This document shows, in pieces, positions 18,301 to 24,984 of a stretch of 25,000 nt of DNA. The stretch comes from Symbiodinium natans. Taxonomy: Eukaryota; Sar; Dinophyceae; Suessiales; Symbiodiniaceae. Numbering within the stretch: position 1 is the stretch's first letter; each line of letters opens with the position of its first letter. The notes under the pieces are model-generated. The model was not told the DNA's origin, searched no databases, and saw only the letters and a program-made list of their open reading frames with translations. A program made the translations under genes and the position numbers. The DNA lies in the NCBI GenBank assembly GCA_905221605.1, contig CAJNDS010002679.1, forward strand, positions 1,122,501 to 1,147,500, given 5' to 3'.

Positions 18301-19255
18301 CAGAAAAGACCTCAATAATGAACGCGGGTCGGGAAGACAGCTCAGGCTCTTGCGTAGGCTCCGTTGCGGGGTTGCTGAGCGGAGGAACATCCGCCAGTGC
18401 TGGAAGGAAATCCGGTGGCAACGGGAAGCCAAGCTCGAGGAGGGCTTGGGGGACCTCAAGCTTAACTGAGGGCATATAAGGCAGTGCATATGCCACAAGG
18501 ACCACGCGACGGCCTTGCCAGGGTTCAGTCATATGCCAGTGGTCCTTAGCAGGCAGCTCGAGACAACCATCAACGAACTTGAGCACACGACCCTGAACGG
18601 GAGAGCCTTGAACAGGGCGGACAACGTGCCCGGGGCCCTCACACCACACACCGCCCCCTGAGAAATTAGGAGACGGGCCGTTATGGGAGTCACGATGAGG
18701 CTCAGTGGGAATGTCACAGAATATGGCAAGCGAAGTGAACACCGCAGACGGCCGGCGCTGCCGAACGAAGGCACAGAGGACCTGCGCTACTTTTGGGAAG
18801 CGGGCCACATTGGCACGAAGACCCAGCACACCCCCTCTCCGGTACAGTCCAGTGAAGAATGAGCTCCCTGACGCTGCCTTATGAGGCGCCTCATGTGGCA
18901 GGAGCTCCCACAGGGAGAGCACAGAGTGAGGATCAATGAGTTTGCCCTGGAGAAGTTGCTCAGCAAGTTCCTCAGGGTCACTGACAGAAGCACACGAATT
19001 CAGGGAGGTTGGCTCAGGAACATGGGAAACCGGGGGCTCCGCCGCAACATGGTGCACAGCTTGACTGATTACAGCGGGAGCCTCATGGGAGGTTGGCGCA
19101 GGAGCATGGGAAACCGGGGGCTCAGCCGCAACATGGAGCACAGCTTGACTGACCACAGCGGGAGCCTCAGCTCCAGTTTCCTCATGTGGCGGAACCGCTG
19201 GCAACACGGGCTCATCCGACGTTGAAGCAGCAAGGCCCGCCTCTGGCACTGACCG
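15302..19255 (-). CDS. YR-element pol: 2OG-oxygenase-like region - C5-methyltransferase-like domain - RT - RNase H
   Basis: A frame of about 1317 codons following a TGA that separates it, in frame, from the gag-like ORF. There is no ATG near the start, so readthrough or a GTG-like start (19249) would be needed. Numbering from 19249: two 28-residue repeats (about 30-82); an oxygenase-like region with PHRDSHN (His185-x-Asp187), a DHWHM histidine and GRRVVLVAY; a cytosine-methyltransferase-like domain with EVFSGMSR (motif I), FAPPCGTASR (motif IV, Cys379) and GVENPRQS (motif VI); DIRS-type RT with KIRLIDDFSGSGVN, FYDLVSAYRQL (motif A, Asp911), LPFGAVKS and HYFDD (984-985); RNase H with FTDASY (Asp1148), EAEF (Glu1202), FIDNNS (Asp1227) and NCADLPSR (Asp1276). 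No protease or DDE integrase, as expected in YR elements. Confidence 0.9.
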   Translation of the reverse strand, partial: RSVPEAGLAASTSDEPVLPAVPPHEETGAEAPAVVSQAVLHVAAEPPVSHAPAPTSHEAPAVISQAVHHVAAEPPVSHVPEPTSLNSCASVSDPEELAEQLLQGKLIDPHSVLSLWELLPHEAPHKAASGSSFFTGLYRRGGVLGLRANVARFPKVAQVLCAFVRQRRPSAVFTSLAIFCDIPTEPHRDSHNGPSPNFSGGGVWCEGPGHVVRPVQGSPVQGRVLKFVDGCLELPAKDHWHMTEPWQGRRVVLVAYALPYMPSVKLEVPQALLELGFPLPPDFLPALADVPPLSNPATEPTQEPELSSRPAFIIEVFSGMSRLSACLKQLGFDAIAVDHKRVPGAACHVHLVDLCTTEGVELVRRWLAMPNCVGIWFAPPCGTASRAREIKGVPGPPPLRSEKFPNGLPQLKGQSLLRVTLANQLYECVSDLVLEAASRNLVIGVENPRQSLYWRTSMFARIAQLLQFTAFQSCAYGGRRPKWTAIAYTRGAFDCICKSCPGQSCAQRHLPWGVAPEAPNGFSTSLEAAYPLPLARALAHAFFQACPPRPSSPAGLQLSLVRGQVGSQPKASVTGPRVPEHARILRVRVPPSVSCPVSLRARLKDPWPLPHVAVCPERSVPADAQLLQIVPVKQGSSSAGSGNKVCGADAELWNELVWGIPFSPEQFVREAVKAGHPRTLEVSLPQVLKDAVCTHASLSESELCGLRARQFAKWLKLAQDLRSEEEALKASMHKQVATILKPKRLLLWKAMMVEASYDDVSIFDEVISGTNLGGPVPDTGVFAPKFKPASVTVDQLKRDAPTSRAALLSTIKSQGEALDREVQTKTLEERDRGWLSGPIEVDQLPPDAIVSRRFGIEQDGKIRLIDDFSGSGVNSSVETSETVRPQTVDVIAGLCLSLMRAQPGCSLKGRFYDLVSAYRQLALDPAGAWASYIGLWDPDLKRVVVFQLHALPFGAVKSVSTFLRTVNSVWHLGAFFFALCWSHYFDDFVSVARGSQVANVHQTITLLFALLGWDLAQGGKKDVPFAETFCALGVDVVLSSAHLGRVTICNTEKRVQLLVETMKQAQKDRRMSAPQALKLRGKLQFASGQLFGRQSKFCMQQLSDYAHGGAPPDLPTECIDTFTSLVDMLDSGRPRLVQVNKQQTWYVFTDASYSKDDPVLPCGVGGLLFDDKGVLVAGFSHALDSDVRKLLGEINKETIIMEAEFVAVLLAFRLWGKRVANSPVVAFIDNNSVRDILISCRGRSPTVKSLLKMFVSLEVECEFIPWFSRVPSPSNCADLPSRLVSKHLLWGGIRVPCSDVSEHLDAICLGMSGNKGA
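19003..19170 (-). repeat. 84-bp tandem duplication (two copies) in pol N-terminus
   Basis: Two head-to-tail 84-bp units with only a few differences, each encoding 28 residues containing VSQAV.HVAAEPPVSH. The length keeps the frame. It lies in a low-complexity Pro/Ala/Ser linker before the oxygenase-like region. Confidence 0.85.
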
Positions 19256-19258
19256 TCA
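19256..19258 (-). other. In-frame TGA between gag-like and pol ORFs (candidate readthrough site)
   Basis: Sense sequence reads aaa-gag-TGA-cgg-tca with the same frame open for 397 codons before and about 1315 after. Gag-stop-pol in one frame is the arrangement used by readthrough retroelements. Pol has no ATG at its start. A single nonsense mutation is the alternative. Confidence 0.65.
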
Positions 19259-20449
19259 CTCCTTGTGATCCCGGATGGGATGCGGTTGGAAACACTTGCA
19301 ACACAGGTGCTTACGGGGACATGTGGAGGCGGAACACTTGCACTTGTCCCCATGCAGGTTGTAGTCAAAACAGAGGGCCTCACCCGTAGGGGCGTTAGCA
19401 ACGCCTCCTTTCTGGAGAATCTCCTTGGGGATACGGGCGGCGAAGGACGTTTTGCCTTTGCCTTTGCCACTGCCCTTGGGGCCACCTTTAAGCTTCTTTT
19501 CTCCCGGTTCGAGCTTTCGCTTGAGTTCACGGCGCCCTTTGTTTCCATTGCCCTGCTTCTGCGGAAGCGGCATCAAGGCCATGGAGACGTGGTAGCTTTC
19601 AAGCGCTGACGTCAACGCATCATCCATTGGGAAACTTCCGTCTGTGGCTGCACGCGGTTGAATACCCAGTTCGATCATGCGAACAAACACCTGCCGATCG
19701 GCTTCCACCAATTGGGCAACAGAGCAGCGTGCAAAACCAGGCGGGGGTTCCCGATGAAGGTTGCTGAACAACCGGGAGATGTACTTCTCATAGGCAGTGT
19801 AGGTGACGCTCTGAGCAAACACATAGGCAATACCCCGGCGACGAAGGGCCTCCTGGACTTGCAACGCGCTATGAGTTGGCATACTCATGGCGTCATCCGT
19901 TTCCTTGATCACCAACTTGGAGCTTTCAAGTTCGAGCTGGCGGGACGCGCCTTTGGAGTGGGTAACCTCATGCGTCCTCGAAACACATCTATCAGGGCTG
20001 AGGTACTTCAACTGATTGGCAGACTCCTGCCTGACACAATCCTCTAAGACACATCGCCCAGGTTCCATGCCGCCTTCAATGAGCACGCCCGGAAGCCGAC
20101 CCCGCAGGTGCTGCAGACGCCGGTCCCTTTCTGCCTCCGGCATTTTTCTGGAGGTACCTTCCGGGTCAGAAACTTGCAGGCGCAAGTCAGCCAAAACCAG
20201 CGTCTGCGCTTCAAAGACAAGGCGGCGCACACATGCCCTGCCCGCTGCATTGGCTCCAGGTGTGGTAGCTGCACAGAATGCATTGAAGGCTGACTCAGGG
20301 ATGACCTGACCAGGCTGACCCACTGCATAAGCCAATTGACCCAGGCTGGTGAACCCACCGACACGAAGCTCCGCTAGCACATCATCAGGGCATTTGATCT
20401 CGCGGGCGCGCTGGACGAAGTGGGCCTCAGACTCAATCAAGGAAGACAT
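19256..20449 (-). CDS. Gag-like nucleocapsid protein of the YR element with CCCH-type zinc finger
   Basis: 397 residues from an ATG at 20449. I do not recognise a family for the N-terminal two thirds, which are mostly helical and charged. From about residue 300 it becomes very basic (KGRRELKRKLEPGEKKLKGG, then GSGKGKGK), then ends with a Cys/His cluster: LCFDYNLHGDKCKCSASTCP, then RKHLCCKC. This fits C-x9/11-C-x4-C-x3-H plus further cysteines, i.e. a CCCH-like zinc finger. Position before pol, basic RNA-binding tail and zinc finger support a Gag role. It ends at TGA in frame with pol. Confidence 0.8.
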   Translation of the reverse strand: MSSLIESEAHFVQRAREIKCPDDVLAELRVGGFTSLGQLAYAVGQPGQVIPESAFNAFCAATTPGANAAGRACVRRLVFEAQTLVLADLRLQVSDPEGTSRKMPEAERDRRLQHLRGRLPGVLIEGGMEPGRCVLEDCVRQESANQLKYLSPDRCVSRTHEVTHSKGASRQLELESSKLVIKETDDAMSMPTHSALQVQEALRRRGIAYVFAQSVTYTAYEKYISRLFSNLHREPPPGFARCSVAQLVEADRQVFVRMIELGIQPRAATDGSFPMDDALTSALESYHVSMALMPLPQKQGNGNKGRRELKRKLEPGEKKLKGGPKGSGKGKGKTSFAARIPKEILQKGGVANAPTGEALCFDYNLHGDKCKCSASTCPRKHLCCKCFQPHPIRDHKE

Positions 20450-20885
20450 GGCACGGAGAGCCTACGCTGCACAAGTAAAGAGGCCACACCTGATCACATC
20501 ACACGCACAACGTAGTAGGAGACTCCGTACGAACACCACTCAACTCAATGAACTACAAAGAACATGTCCGCATTCTACAACTGCGAGCCTGGTTTTTGGA
20601 ACATCACATGCACAATCCAACACTCACATGCTGAATGTGTGGCCCCTGGGCCTCCCCCTTTGCCCATAAAGCCCATTGGCTAGGCATCGGCACCATGTGC
20701 CTCAAGGCTCATACGGGACCATGTCCTTGCCTTGACTTCAAAAACCGACATCTAGCCGGCAACAACACACTGCAGCTCTCGCTTCCTCACATTAGCCCCT
20801 GGGCACATGTCGCTACCATGTAGCAATCTCTTTTCTTCGCCATAGCGATTGGAAACGAACACATCCGTCTCCCATCCACACCTCA
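20450..20885 (-). other. Intergenic region between YR gene and gag-like ORF
   Basis: No supported ORF in 436 bp. In the sense direction it ends in a pyrimidine-rich stretch and AG (tctttacttgtgcag) about 20 nt before the gag ATG. That would suit a cis or trans splice acceptor, which dinoflagellate transcripts commonly use. A GC palindrome-like ggcccctgggcc lies at 20640-20651. No promoter was identified. Confidence 0.4.
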
Positions 20886-22151
20886 TCACATGTTGCGTTT
20901 GCAAGTGCGACACTCTGGATTCATAAGATCCTCCTCAGAAGGCAAGACATACATTGCCGTGCGTGGGCGCCCACACACAAGGATGTTGTCACCATAAGCA
21001 TGGTGAAGAACTCCGGATCTGGAGTGTTTCACCCATGTTCCAGTGCCTCGTACAGGGTTCCCGCTTGGAACAGGTACCCGATCATCGACCCGCACGGGGT
21101 CGGGTGATGTCGGCGATTCACTCGAGCCCGATGACTCACTCGAGCTATTGGAGGAAGACGATTCCTCCTCATCGGAACTTTCAACCTTGATAGCAGGTGT
21201 TAACGAGGCACTAAGGTATGCCTGAGTCGGCAACAAGCCCTTGCCTTGTGTTGGCCCATCTGCAGAAGGTGGCTGCGGGGGGAACGCCCACATGTGTCCC
21301 CGAGGTGCATCAGGAGAGAACTCAAGCTGTCTGATGGCATCCATGACTGTTTCTAGCTCCCTCACGGGCCCCATGCTCAACTCCACGGAGTACACAGCCT
21401 CAGTTCCTTCCACCTCCGTGACATGTCTGCCCAAACATGAACGGACCTCCTTCTTGGCACCAGCCTTGCTGGCCCAAGAGATGCACGTTCTTTTCAAGCT
21501 GTGCGAAGAGACCGCCTTATCCTTAAGCACAAGTCTTAGGAAAGCTGAGACCTCCCCTGCCGTAATGGCTCTGCGAGCCAACACGCCATTGGCTAGGGGC
21601 GGGCGGAAGAGCGCAGCACCAACATGCCCATGTAACAGAAGACCAACCTTCTCAAAGGCACACTTGCACGTCTCAAACCATTCATGATCCGCAATTCCAC
21701 GCAACGGAATCAGGATTGGTAGCAGCTGCGCTACCCTTCTGGCTGCCCTTGCGGTCTTATGCTGCTTAACCCGGATTACCACATAGCCATCGCGGCCTTC
21801 ACCGTCCACATCCACGTACGCCACCTTACGGAAGTCCGATTGTCTGGCACGTGCATACAAGCATAGGAGACAATATCCGGCAAAGGCTCGATCCCAATCC
21901 GATGTATCGTGTCCATGCAACAGGGAATGAAGGATACGAACTTGTGCCACAGTGAGCGGGGGTGCCTGTTGGAGGTCACCAAGGTTAGCCAACATACGCT
22001 CAGCTGCACCAACACACTTGCGGCTTATTTTGCAAGGGATGTTTCTTACATCCATCACGAAGTAAGCAAAGCGCAGGGCGGACAAGAAGGATGAGGCTTT
22101 GGACGGTGGGGCCTGCGAACCATCCAAGAATTGCATGTACCTCCAAAACAT
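20886..22151 (-). CDS. Tyrosine recombinase (phage-integrase superfamily) of the YR element
   Basis: 421 residues from the ATG at 22151. The same frame is open upstream to 22305 and there reads NLGHQLLSKRAGSILTFLRW, typical of the SAM-like N-terminal domain, so the true start is further 5'. Catalytic positions: YARARQSDF (Arg103, first Arg), HKT (Lys132), HSLKRT (His217; the canonical second Arg position is Lys220, followed by Arg221), LGRH (His243) and AVYSVEL (Tyr254, nucleophile). A Ser/Glu-rich acidic tail (about 322-352) follows. The enzyme would insert the circular DNA copy at the CTT core. It stands 5' of gag and pol on the same strand. The Lys in HSLK may be normal for the family or a defect. 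Confidence 0.88.
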   Translation of the reverse strand: MFWRYMQFLDGSQAPPSKASSFLSALRFAYFVMDVRNIPCKISRKCVGAAERMLANLGDLQQAPPLTVAQVRILHSLLHGHDTSDWDRAFAGYCLLCLYARARQSDFRKVAYVDVDGEGRDGYVVIRVKQHKTARAARRVAQLLPILIPLRGIADHEWFETCKCAFEKVGLLLHGHVGAALFRPPLANGVLARRAITAGEVSAFLRLVLKDKAVSSHSLKRTCISWASKAGAKKEVRSCLGRHVTEVEGTEAVYSVELSMGPVRELETVMDAIRQLEFSPDAPRGHMWAFPPQPPSADGPTQGKGLLPTQAYLSASLTPAIKVESSDEEESSSSNSSSESSGSSESPTSPDPVRVDDRVPVPSGNPVRGTGTWVKHSRSGVLHHAYGDNILVCGRPRTAMYVLPSEEDLMNPECRTCKRNM

Positions 22152-22305
22152 GTCATCGGTGAAAGGATCAAGATTTGCACCAACAATGGTATCAAACCAC
22201 CTTAGGAACGTGAGGATGCTACCTGCTCTCTTGGACAGAAGTTGATGGCCTAGATTGGGGTGACGAAAACTCCCCTGTTTCGGCGGCAGAAGACTTAATG
22301 GTCGA
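22152..22305 (-). CDS. Upstream extension of the YR reading frame (N-terminal domain, incomplete)
   Basis: The YR frame continues without stop to 22305. From about 22275 down it reads GSFRHPNLGHQLLSKRAGS, then ILTFLRWFDTIVGANLDPFT, a helical segment expected before a YR catalytic domain. Above 22275 the reading becomes Pro/Leu-rich and unconvincing. A sequence like a splice acceptor (gccgaaacag/ggg) lies at about that point. Either an exon begins there or a rearrangement breakpoint is nearby. Confidence 0.6.
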
Positions 22306-22930
22306 CGTCAACCCTGAAGTGTCTGAGCTCAGCTCTGGGCATACTTCATGCCGAACAGGTGCGCGCGATGAGTTGTTGAGCCAGTCTGCAGACCATGACG
22401 CCATTAAGGAAGACTCACAGGTGTCTGAGTCTGAGAAACCGTCCGTCAGCGAGCCTCCTGCAAAAATGGCGCGTACCGTGGGTGATGTGTTTGCCGACAG
22501 CTTTGTACGGTTAGCGGACAGGGGCCTGTCTGATGTTATGTTGCCTTGGGAGCTGCCTGCTGTGAGTGCAATCTTTGGTGAGTCCTCGGTGTCTTCAGAG
22601 CTTAAAATGCCACCCCTTTCTATGCGTGAAACAGAAGTCTGGACCCCCCAGTCGCTTCCGTGCAAGCCTTTCACTTCGTTCGATGAGCAACAGGAGTCGG
22701 TCGTGCCTGGGAACCTTGCGTCATCTGTTTTCAAAGTCCTTTCCGACGTTGATGTTGATGCCCAGCAAAGCAAAGCAGTGAGGCTTGCGGTTGATAAGTG
22801 GATCGTGATTATGCGGAGGAACCGTAAGATGCACCCTGAGTGCGAAGTCGATCCACAGGCGCTGGAAGCAACAACGGCCCAGAGGACTGTACACCAGCCC
22901 CAAATGGGGGTAACTCAAAGGGAACGATAG
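22298..22930 (+). CDS. Plus-strand ORF inside the YR element, possibly an inverted YR/N-terminal segment
   Basis: 210 residues from an ATG at 22298; the open frame reaches back to 22214. Composition is protein-like: acidic start, then MARTVGDVFADSFVRLADRG, LPWELPAVSAIFGESSV and DAQQSKAVRLAVDKWIVIMR. The last stretch resembles the helix that precedes the LG.QL and KRAGS segments of dinoflagellate YR proteins. It is antisense to every other ORF of the element and lies exactly where the minus-strand N-terminal coding sequence is missing. An internal inversion of about 0.55-0.6 kb is my preferred reading. A genuine antisense gene, or an intron-borne ORF, are alternatives. No domain is recognised with confidence. 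Confidence 0.5.
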   Translation: MVDVNPEVSELSSGHTSCRTGARDELLSQSADHDAIKEDSQVSESEKPSVSEPPAKMARTVGDVFADSFVRLADRGLSDVMLPWELPAVSAIFGESSVSSELKMPPLSMRETEVWTPQSLPCKPFTSFDEQQESVVPGNLASSVFKVLSDVDVDAQQSKAVRLAVDKWIVIMRRNRKMHPECEVDPQALEATTAQRTVHQPQMGVTQRER

Positions 22931-23345
22931 GAAGGACTGGCGGCCCATCATCTTCACTGACATGTCCGACCGAAAGATCATCCCCCTCTATATCCGGCAA
23001 ACTATCTTCAGACATTGCACCACGAAGAGGTCGTTAACCAGGCAAAGACAGGAGCTGGCGATAACACGACTGCACCCAATGGGTAGCAGCACCAAAGCTG
23101 GTCCAATCAGACAGCGTGAGGTACAGAAGAAAACGGGCCCCTTCACGCCGACTAACAAGGAGGCCACGGAAACTAGGCTCCACAATGTAGCTGAAAATAT
23201 CAGGTGGTGCGTCCAAGCAGCGCTGAAGTGCAGGCACGTGAAAGTGCAAAGGTCGAATGCGCACGGGTACAAAAACAAAAGGGGGCACAGGCACCCGGAA
23301 ATCGTCGGAAGACGATGTGGAGGCACTTGATGCAGACAGGTCCAT
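22809..23345 (-). pseudogene. 5' ORF of the YR element, interrupted by in-frame TAA
   Basis: Starts at an ATG (23345) 86 bp inside repeat A1 and is in the same frame as the YR gene. It reads MDLSASSASTSSSDDFRVPV, then ALQRCLDAPPDIFSYIVEPS, GARFLLYLTLSDWTSFGAAT, stops at TAA 23034-23036, resumes with MSEDSLPDIEGDDLSVGHVS and LPIVPFELPPFGAGV, and ends at TAA 22809-22811. No recognised domain; the second part is acidic. Because frame and direction match the YR gene, it may be the N-terminal part of a longer YR protein, now separated by the antisense segment at 22298-22830. The two parts could be exons or a nonsense-damaged gene. Confidence 0.5.
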
Positions 23346-23431
23346 CCACTTCCCGATCGCGGGAAGCTTGCACGAAACTAAAGTCTTAGCACCTCTTTAA
23401 GAGCCACTAGACTAGAACGCGGCCTCCGGTC
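23346..23431 (-). other. Leader between repeat A1 and first ORF of the YR element
   Basis: 86 unique base pairs with no ORF, directly inside A1. Expected 5' untranslated sequence of the element transcript. No specific promoter motif was recognised. Confidence 0.5.
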
Positions 23432-23636
23432 TCAAAATTTTTGGCACTGAGCTGAAGAGCCAGTGCTGCACACACATCTTCCTGCACATGCAATTGCAAA
23501 TCGTCGTTGGCATACCAAGCAAGACAAGCATCAGAAACTTTTGGGCTTCAAACCAAGACCAAACGGCACCCCGTTTTTCTTAGAGACAATTTGGCAGCAA
23601 ACGATAAAACACCATTCGCTCGCGAACAGTAAGCTT
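23432..23636 (-). repeat. Split direct repeat A1 (left terminal copy in sense direction, 205 bp)
   Basis: Matches 14903-15107. Its outer edge ends aagctt and meets copia gag at 23637. As the sense-strand 5' terminus it probably carries the promoter. Confidence 0.95.
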
Positions 23637-24185
23637 GCTAACGGCTTTGTGCTCGTCACTCAAGGTGGAAAACTCAACAGCTTCACTTCTCTTTGCTTCA
23701 ACGGCTTCAATTCTTGCTAACATCTCTGGGCCCAACGCTCCAATCCAGGTTCGCATCTTGTGTCTGAATTCACTCCAGCCTTCATGCTCTTCTTTGAAAC
23801 TGCTTGGGTTGAACACGTCGGGGGTCTTGATCATCTTGTGCAACTCGACATCTCCCTTCTCTCTTCTCTTTTCTCTTTCTGCTTGTGCTTGTTCTCGTGC
23901 TTCTTGATGCTCACGAAAATCTCGATGCATTTGACCCATATTGTTGATCATGCTTGCTGCCTCGTGGACCGCTGTGCTCGTTCTTGTAGCCACTTGTAGC
24001 ATGTTGCGAAACATTTCTCTCATCTCACCTTCACTGGCTGCTGCTGCGTTTTGAGCTGCTGTGCTTGCTTGCTGCTGCTGGGATGCTTGCTGCTGAACTG
24101 CGCTAACCAGGTCGTTTATCTGTTGGGTGTTCGTTGCTGTCTGCTGGGCCAAAGATTGCATTGCTTGCTCCATCTGAGCATTCAT
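23637..24185 (-). CDS. Copia gag N-terminal part (severed by the nested YR element)
   Basis: 183 codons from the ATG at 24185 to the insertion; an alternative in-frame ATG lies at 24230. It starts MNAQMEQAMQSLAQQT, followed by a Q/A-rich coiled-coil-like stretch, EMREMFRNMLQVATR, a basic/acidic helix (AQAEREKRREKGDVELHKMI) and KTPDVFNPSSFKEEHEGWSE, a matrix/capsid-like start seen in copia gags. It breaks at DEHKAVS-K and resumes at 14583 as KLYTIL in the same frame. The first ATG lies 4 nt after the stop of the upstream membrane ORF. After 23636 the frame runs briefly into the A1 repeat and stops. Confidence 0.85.
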
Positions 24186-24189
24186 GGCT

Positions 24190-24984
24190 TCAGCTGCTTG
24201 CGTGTTTGTATACAGCAACACAATGAACATGCGTCTTCTTCTGAACACCACATGCACGAACTTCCTGATACCTGGCTCTCCTCGAAACTCTTCTCTTCAA
24301 ACACTCTTTTCTTTTGTTTCGGATGGCACACATGTTGTACAGGCTGATCCAAGTAACCAAACCAATCGGGGTGCACATCACGATCATCAACACGAAAATG
24401 ATTTCTTTCTGCTTGTGAAACATGACTGAGATCTCAGGGGCGTAGCTCGACTCAAGGCTTCGAAGGAATCTTCTTGTACCTTCATACCATCTTTTCACCT
24501 CAATCTTCAAATTCGTGATGTCGAAGTTTCTTGATGCTTCAAATCCTGCGATCATGTACTTCACAATCTCGAGGTTGTAGTTTTCTTCGTTGTCTTGATC
24601 TTCATAGCGTATTGGGGCTTCTTTGGTTTGACGACGCTGCAAACTGAAGGACACTAGCTCCACATGTTCTGTCTCTTCTCTCTCTCTTCTCACATGCACA
24701 TTCTTGCTGCTTTCACCAAGTGCATGAGTCGCACGCTGCACCTCGGCATGCTCATCCTCCAAGGCAATAGTCTTCAGGTCATCCTGGAGGGAAATCGAAT
24801 TCCTGGGCAGCGGCTTTGACATAACGAGCTCTGCTTCATCTAGCAATATCTCTGTACTGCTTCTTGCTGCCTTTGCTTTCACATTCTTGATCATCAACAA
24901 CCAACCTTCTGCTGTAACGAGCCCTGCACAAAGTAGAAGAACTGCACTGCAAAGGACTCTCATCCAGAAACCACATCCAGTCAT
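24190..24984 (-). CDS. Signal-peptide and transmembrane protein upstream of copia gag (env-like, unknown function)
   Basis: 264 residues from an ATG at 24984; the frame is open to the window edge, so it could start earlier. Residues 8-26 (MRVLCSAVLLLCAGLVTAEG) look like a cleavable signal peptide. About 165 residues of charged, partly helical putative ectodomain follow, then one transmembrane helix (EIIFVLMIVMCTPIGLVTWI, about 194-220) and a short basic tail (IRNKRKECLKRRVSRRARYQ). The layout is that of a type I membrane protein with a cytoplasmic tail. It stops at TGA 24190-24192 and gag starts 4 nt later, suggesting one transcript with reinitiation. No sequence family is recognised; env-like is a description of topology only. 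A captured host gene is equally possible. Confidence 0.65.
   Translation of the reverse strand: MTGCGFWMRVLCSAVLLLCAGLVTAEGWLLMIKNVKAKAARSSTEILLDEAELVMSKPLPRNSISLQDDLKTIALEDEHAEVQRATHALGESSKNVHVRREREETEHVELVSFSLQRRQTKEAPIRYEDQDNEENYNLEIVKYMIAGFEASRNFDITNLKIEVKRWYEGTRRFLRSLESSYAPEISVMFHKQKEIIFVLMIVMCTPIGLVTWISLYNMCAIRNKRKECLKRRVSRRARYQEVRACGVQKKTHVHCVAVYKHASS

Larger units (their letters stand above)
14581..23636 (-). mobile_element. Complete DIRS-order tyrosine-recombinase retrotransposon with split direct repeats
   Basis: About 9.05 kb inserted in copia gag. The repeat order on the minus strand is A1 (23636-23432), ORFs, B1 (15313-15105) joined to A2 (15107-14903), a 113-bp spacer, and B2 (14789-14581). 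A1/A2 and B1/B2 are each identical by eye. This A1-ORFs-B1A2-B2 arrangement is specific to PAT/Ngaro/Kangaroo-type YR retrotransposons, which integrate as circles by site-specific recombination. The ORFs agree: a YR, a gag-like zinc-finger protein, and a pol with RT and RNase H but no protease or DDE integrase. The order YR - gag - pol differs from the usual gag - pol - YR. Identical repeats imply recent insertion. Confidence 0.9.

Noticed and set aside
15302-19249. Bacterial-type restriction-modification methyltransferase gene
   Set aside because: The methyltransferase-like domain is in one frame with a DIRS-type RT and RNase H and no restriction enzyme is present.
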